Below are positions 59,916 through 64,000 of a stretch of 64,000 nucleotides of DNA, one piece after another. This DNA comes from Paenibacillus donghaensis (GTDB lineage: Bacteria; Bacillota; Bacilli; Paenibacillales; Paenibacillaceae), in assembly GCF_002192415.1 (NCBI RefSeq), contig NZ_CP021780.1:4402001-4466000 (forward strand), in the 5' to 3' direction. The translations under genes and the position numbers were made by a program. Every line of letters starts with the position of its first letter. Within the stretch, counting starts at the first letter, position 1. Under the pieces are notes generated by a model. It saw only the letters and a list, made by a program, of their open reading frames with translations. It ran no database searches and had not been told where the DNA came from.

Positions 59916-61523
59916 TTAACCGCGGTATTCAACCGGAGTCGCTCCAGTATGCAGTTTGAAGGTTTTGATAAAATAGCTCTGGTTGTCATAGCCTAGCTGC
60001 TCGCAAATTTCGCCCACGGTGGAATGGGTCGCATCGAGCAGCTCCTTGGCTCTTTCCATTTTCAGTCTTGTAATATATTCGATAAAGGTCACACCCATCT
60101 CCTTCTTGAACAGTCTGCTAAAATAGCTTGCATTCAGATGCAGATGGTCTGCGACCTCATCCAGCGTAATTCTGGACCCCAGACGCAGCGACACATATTG
60201 GCAGGCTTCCGTGACCTCCACCCGTTTGCAGGCCCCCGCCCCGGCTCCTTTGGCGGCCACAATTGATTCCAGATGGTTGTTCATCCACTCTTGCAGCGCA
60301 GGCAGGGAATCGATATCAACGATCTCCTTATGCAAGGTGTCGGCCGAGTAGGCCGGCCGGGCCGACTGTAGCGAATGCAGCTTCAGCTTCAGATCCAGCA
60401 GCAGCTTCAGCATCCAGTCCTTGACCGTCTCGGACAGATATTGCTGCTCGCGGATCAAGGAGATCCATTTCGCTGACACCGCACCAGCCAGCTCCGGCTG
60501 CCGTCCGAGCAGCACTTCCCGCAGTTCAATGCTCGCCTGGTCATAATAGCTGAACAGATTCTGGCGGATGCCTTCGGGAGCGGGCGGTTTGCACTTCGCG
60601 ATGGCTCCATGCTCCAGATAGAAGCGCTGCTCCTCCCCGGTAAGCAGCTGGTTCAAGCGCTGCTTCAGACCTTCAGGCGTCTCGCAGCCCTCGCCCGTGA
60701 TGAAGGACAGATGGATCTTCAGCACCCTGAACACGGTGGACTGGATCGTCTTCAGCAGAGCCGCCGCCTCGGCATGGATATTGCCCTGCAGCCCCGGTTT
60801 GTAGGAGAACAGCAGGAACGAGGACTTTACATTATATCCCACGTAGAGGCCACTTGGCTTCATCCCCTCCAGCACCTCATTCATTACATTGCTGAGCGCG
60901 AAATGCAGCGTCTGCTCGGAGGTGAAGCGGTATTTCACATGACGGTAATCCTCCAGATAAGCGATGACGGGGAAGCAGGACTCCCCATGGGCGAACAGAC
61001 CGAATTCTGCCGCCTCTGCCCGCCACTTCTCGGGGGACAGCAGCGGCTGCTGGATAAAGTTCTTGATGCTCTGCTCTATGCGCAGCTCCCGGGTCCCGCT
61101 GAAGAGATGCTTCAGGCGGGAATTCTCCCAACCCGCCTTATTCTCCTCATCCATAGAGAGCTTGAAGCGGCGCAGCAGCTGTACCAGATCCTCCGGGTCG
61201 AGCGCATCCTTCAGCAGATAATCCTGCACATGGAGCCGCATCGCCGCCTGGGCATACTGGAATTCATTATGGCAGGAGAGGATGGCGATGCGCACCTCCG
61301 GCTTCAGCTCCTTGATCCTTGCGGACAGCTCCAGCCCGTTCATCTGCGGCATGCCGATATCCGTAATCAGAATATCCGGCATTTCACGCTGCGCATGCTC
61401 CCAGGCGATCTGGCCATTCTCATGGGCACCCATCAGGCGGAAGCCCAGCTCCTCCCAGCAGATGGTCTCGGACAACAGCTCGATAACGGGATAATCATCG
61501 TCCACCAGCATCACATTATACAT
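59916..61523 (-). CDS. YesN-type AraC-family response regulator
   Basis: A 535-residue regulator. The receiver domain (1-120) has MLVDDDYPVIELL, phosphoacceptor Asp in ILITDIGMPQMNG and DYLLKDALDP. The middle region is the usual YesN spacer. The C-terminal AraC helix-turn-helix pair (about 435-535) shows VADHLHLNASYFSRLFKKEMG and ICEQLGYDNQSYFIKTFK. It starts 8 bases inside the end of the kinase gene and should control the neighbouring degradation and transport genes. Confidence 0.93.
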   Translation of the reverse strand: MYNVMLVDDDYPVIELLSETICWEELGFRLMGAHENGQIAWEHAQREMPDILITDIGMPQMNGLELSARIKELKPEVRIAILSCHNEFQYAQAAMRLHVQDYLLKDALDPEDLVQLLRRFKLSMDEENKAGWENSRLKHLFSGTRELRIEQSIKNFIQQPLLSPEKWRAEAAEFGLFAHGESCFPVIAYLEDYRHVKYRFTSEQTLHFALSNVMNEVLEGMKPSGLYVGYNVKSSFLLFSYKPGLQGNIHAEAAALLKTIQSTVFRVLKIHLSFITGEGCETPEGLKQRLNQLLTGEEQRFYLEHGAIAKCKPPAPEGIRQNLFSYYDQASIELREVLLGRQPELAGAVSAKWISLIREQQYLSETVKDWMLKLLLDLKLKLHSLQSARPAYSADTLHKEIVDIDSLPALQEWMNNHLESIVAAKGAGAGACKRVEVTEACQYVSLRLGSRITLDEVADHLHLNASYFSRLFKKEMGVTFIEYITRLKMERAKELLDATHSTVGEICEQLGYDNQSYFIKTFKLHTGATPVEYRG

Positions 61524-63327
61524 CGCGGTTCTCCTCCTTAAGCGGTATGTGCATCTCGATGACGGTACCTGAGCCGGGCTGACTGTTCACCTTGATCTCA
61601 AAAAACTCCCCAAACGTCATTCTCATCCGTTCCACCGTATTATGCAGCCCCATGCCCGAGAAAGAGCTTCTGCCCTCCTCCGGCGCCGAAGCCAGGCTCT
61701 CCGTGGATTCGATCTTGCGGCCAATCCGCTTCAGCCCCTCCTCATCCATGCCTTGCCCATTGTCTTCAACGGTCAGCAGCAGATAATGCTCCTGCAGCAC
61801 CGCAGTAATGCTGATCTGCCCCTGATGCTGGCTGAGGCCGTGGATCAGCGCGTTCTCCACCAGCGGCTGGAGGAAAAAACGCGGGACTCTGATCAGAAAA
61901 GCATCCGGTTCGATGTCCAGCAGCAGCCTGGCTTCTTCCTTCTGCCGCAGATTCATCAGCCCAACATAATGCGAGACCAGATCGATCTCCTCATGCAGGA
62001 AGATCTCATCCTCCTCACGGCTGATTGTCATGCGCAGCAGCATCGACAACGACCCAATCATCTTCGCACTCTCCGGGTCGCCGCGTTTCATCACCTTCAT
62101 GCGGATCGAATTAAGCACATTGAACAGAAAATGCGGATTGATCTGGGCCTGCAGCATCTTCAGCTCGGCTTTGCGTTTGCGGGCCTGCGTGTCCGACACC
62201 TCGGCCAGCATCTCCTTCACCCGGTCCAGCATCTGGTCGAACAGGAAGCCGAGCCGCCCGATCTCATCATTGCCCCGCACCCCTGACCGCACATGCAGAT
62301 TGCCCCGCTGGACAGCGCTCGTAACCTTGCCCAGACGCACCAGCGGTTTCGTAAACGTACGGACAAGCGTGATCAACAGCGCCAGGAACACTACAAAAGA
62401 GATCAGCTGGATTGTAAACACACGGTTGAAAATCGAGCTGATGTTCACAATGCTCTGCTTATAGGGCTGCATCAGCACGAGCCGCCAGCCGCTGAACCCG
62501 ATCTGCTGCTGGGCCACCAGATACTTGTCTCCGTCTATCGAGACCGTCGTTGTGCTCTTCAGCTTGTTCGTAACATCTGCGTAAGGAAAAGGTTTCCCGA
62601 CGCTGGCCGGATCGCCCCCGGAGACGATCGTATCGAACTGGTCCAGCAGAACTACCTTTTGCCCAGCCGACAGATTGCTGAAGATATTATGCAGCTGGTC
62701 CTCCATAATCGTCATCACTACATACCCGTAGATCTCCGCATCATCCCGGCGCAGCGTGCGGGCAATCGTCACTTGATAGGGATGATCGAACTTGTCATAG
62801 GCGAAATCCGTTTCTTCCACGCCGATCCAGTAGGATTCCAGGCCAGTCAACTCTGTCAGCTTCCCGAACCACGGTTTCTTCTTCAGATCGAGCGGATTGT
62901 AGTCGCTGACTGAATAGTTCATGAAATAGGTGTCATTGGTCAGCAGAATGGTCACATAGCTGGTCTCGCCCACTACTGTCAGACTGTCAAGCTGATCCAG
63001 CACCCGGCTGGAATCCATAAACCGCTGGTACTTGTCCCCGACCTCATTGCCGGAAGCCACCAGCTTGAAGTATGCCTTCAGGCTGGGGTTGACCTGTACG
63101 AAATTGGCAATCGTCAGCATGCCTTTCAGCCGGTTGGCCACGGAGCCGCCCACGAGTGTCAGCGAATCTTCGGCGTTGGCAACCGCCTGCTGCTTCACAG
63201 CCTCCTGGGTAAGCGAATTATAGATGAACAGGGTCAGCACCGCAGGCACCAGAATACAGGTGATGGAAGCAATAATCAGCTTGTGGCGGATCGATTTGGG
63301 GGCCAGCTCCCGGATTTTCTTCAACAT
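61516..63327 (-). CDS. YesM-type sensor histidine kinase
   Basis: A 603-residue membrane kinase. The first helix is at about 18-40 (LIIASITCILVPAVLTLFIY), an extracellular dCache-like domain at 41-290 and the second helix at about 300 (LISFVVFLALLITLV). HAMP, then His_kinase with AQINPHFLFNVLNSIRM and ATPase boxes LQPLVENALIHGL and DNGQGMDEEG follow. It senses an extracellular sugar signal and pairs with the overlapping regulator gene. ATG 63327 follows GGGGGGA. Confidence 0.93.
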   Translation of the reverse strand: MLKKIRELAPKSIRHKLIIASITCILVPAVLTLFIYNSLTQEAVKQQAVANAEDSLTLVGGSVANRLKGMLTIANFVQVNPSLKAYFKLVASGNEVGDKYQRFMDSSRVLDQLDSLTVVGETSYVTILLTNDTYFMNYSVSDYNPLDLKKKPWFGKLTELTGLESYWIGVEETDFAYDKFDHPYQVTIARTLRRDDAEIYGYVVMTIMEDQLHNIFSNLSAGQKVVLLDQFDTIVSGGDPASVGKPFPYADVTNKLKSTTTVSIDGDKYLVAQQQIGFSGWRLVLMQPYKQSIVNISSIFNRVFTIQLISFVVFLALLITLVRTFTKPLVRLGKVTSAVQRGNLHVRSGVRGNDEIGRLGFLFDQMLDRVKEMLAEVSDTQARKRKAELKMLQAQINPHFLFNVLNSIRMKVMKRGDPESAKMIGSLSMLLRMTISREEDEIFLHEEIDLVSHYVGLMNLRQKEEARLLLDIEPDAFLIRVPRFFLQPLVENALIHGLSQHQGQISITAVLQEHYLLLTVEDNGQGMDEEGLKRIGRKIESTESLASAPEEGRSSFSGMGLHNTVERMRMTFGEFFEIKVNSQPGSGTVIEMHIPLKEENRDV

Positions 63328-63345
63328 GATGTGATCCCCCCTAAA

Positions 63346-63433
63346 CAAGTAGAAACGGCTTCGCCGTCCTCTGTAAGAGGCGGCATCCGTTTCTGCGAGA
63401 AATAGAAGGATAAAGGATAAGGTGAAATTTATA
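63346..63433 (+). repeat. Intergenic repeat A, copy 4 (short)
   Basis: AAGTAGAAACGGCTTCGCCG, CGGCATCCGTTTCTGCGAGAA, ATAGAAGGATAA and AAATTTATACTTTAT, with a shorter central hairpin than the copies at 7851 and 32785. It lies between the solute-binding protein terminator and the kinase start. Confidence 0.7.
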
Positions 63434-63451
63434 CTTTATCCTTATTTTTTT

Positions 63452-63480
63452 AAAAAAAGGGGGACGAGGAATCCGCCCCC
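63452..63480 (-). terminator. Terminator after the solute-binding protein gene
   Basis: Minus-strand GGGGGCGGATTCC pairs with the following CGTCCCCC and is followed by seven T, about 70 bases after the stop. Confidence 0.75.
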
Positions 63481-63551
63481 AAAATGGGTCTGCGACATAA
63501 TGCAGTGGACTGGCATTTTTTGTCGAAAGCTGTGTCTATTATAGCAAATTT

Positions 63552-64000
63552 TTATTTTTTGTTGGCGTCGATAATTTTATTCACCCGGTCCTGGGAGTTT
63601 TTAACGGTCGTGTCGACATCCTGGTTGCCGAGAATCATTTTTTCATACTCTTCGTTAATCGCTTTGTATACTTCGGATTGGTAGGTTGCCGGTGGAATGA
63701 TCGCCGAGGCTTTAGAAGCCACCAGCGTATCTACCAGGGTCTTTTTGTCTACTTTCTCCGGGTTCTTGGTGCCGGACAGAATGGTATCGATGATGCCTTC
63801 GACCTGGTCACTGGTTACCTTGCTCCAGGCTGGAATGTTCTTGCCTTGCACCAGCTGTCCTTCGGTAGTGTACCAGCGGACAAATTTATAGGCGGCTTCC
63901 TTGTTCTTCGATTTGGCGGCCACAGCCACGTAGTCGGTCGTAACCGGAGTCAGCCCTTTCTCATCGCCTGCATTGTTCTTTGGAAATGGAGCAACGGCCA
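63552..64000 (-). CDS. Extracellular solute-binding protein (C-terminal part, cut by window edge)
   Basis: The last ~149 residues of a family 1 sugar-binding lipoprotein. VTTDYVAVAAKSKNKEAAYKF is the family's late conserved region and the C-terminus has DVDTTVKNSQDRVNKIIDAN. The frame is open to base 64000. It should deliver oligosaccharides to an ABC permease encoded beyond the window and fits with the adjacent YesM/YesN pair. Confidence 0.88.
   Translation of the reverse strand, partial: AVAPFPKNNAGDEKGLTPVTTDYVAVAAKSKNKEAAYKFVRWYTTEGQLVQGKNIPAWSKVTSDQVEGIIDTILSGTKNPEKVDKKTLVDTLVASKASAIIPPATYQSEVYKAINEEYEKMILGNQDVDTTVKNSQDRVNKIIDANKK

Overview
The window looks like a chromosomal segment of a Gram-positive endospore former of the Paenibacillus type. 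It carries spore genes (spmA, dacB, ytfI-ytfJ, spoVAA-spoVAB-spoVAF), scpA-scpB, AGGAGG-type ribosome binding sites, an LPXTG surface protein, and YesM/YesN-like two-component systems beside sugar-polymer genes. Most genes lie on the minus strand. Family names come from motif recognition and remembered family sequences; no database search was run.

Layout. 1-5848: sporulation and chromosome segregation genes, with an intergenic gap that holds an ORF-less group II intron. 5984-10242: riboflavin operon ribD-ribE-ribBA-ribH behind an FMN riboswitch. 10341-17016: mscL, a long repeat-rich gap, a large sortase-anchored adhesin and a YwaF-like membrane protein. 17036-32410: a complete glycyl-radical-enzyme microcompartment (GRM) locus. 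It has three BMC-type shell genes, a pentamer vertex gene, a B12-independent glycerol/1,2-propanediol dehydratase and its activase, CoA-acylating aldehyde dehydrogenase, PduL, iron alcohol dehydrogenase, acetate kinase and a diol facilitator, with a divergent PocR-type kinase/AraC-type regulator pair. 32993-38613: ppiB, lysA and the spoVA genes; SpoVAF has an unusual disordered extension of about 300 residues. 38810-46365: a small membrane protein, an EamA transporter behind a second FMN riboswitch, an orphan PstS-like protein, and an mntABCD manganese ABC transporter with an MntR-like box. 47106-51429: an esterase-DinB fusion, an AI-2E family permease, an SDR remnant and a GNAT protein. 51675-64000: a polysaccharide-degradation locus (DUF2264, GH88, heparinase II/III, YesN/YesM-type pair, solute-binding protein) interrupted by nested mobile elements.

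How the central locus works (inference from known families): the diol enters through the MIP facilitator. The activated glycyl radical enzyme dehydrates it to an aldehyde inside the shell. The aldehyde is oxidised to acyl-CoA, then passed to acyl phosphate by PduL and to the acid plus ATP by acetate kinase, or it is reduced to the alcohol by the iron enzyme. The most unusual detail is an insert of about 65 residues inside the dehydratase. It carries an amphipathic helix resembling the targeting peptides found at the ends of the aldehyde dehydrogenase, PduL and the flavoprotein.

The intergenic regions are rich in short repeats: a ~135-bp conserved element (A, four copies), a four-hairpin element (B), a MITE with GTTACTACTTAGG ends and an 8-bp target duplication (C), a palindrome-rich 51-bp tandem array, and an IS4-family element with exact ends and a 9-bp duplication that sits inside a C copy.
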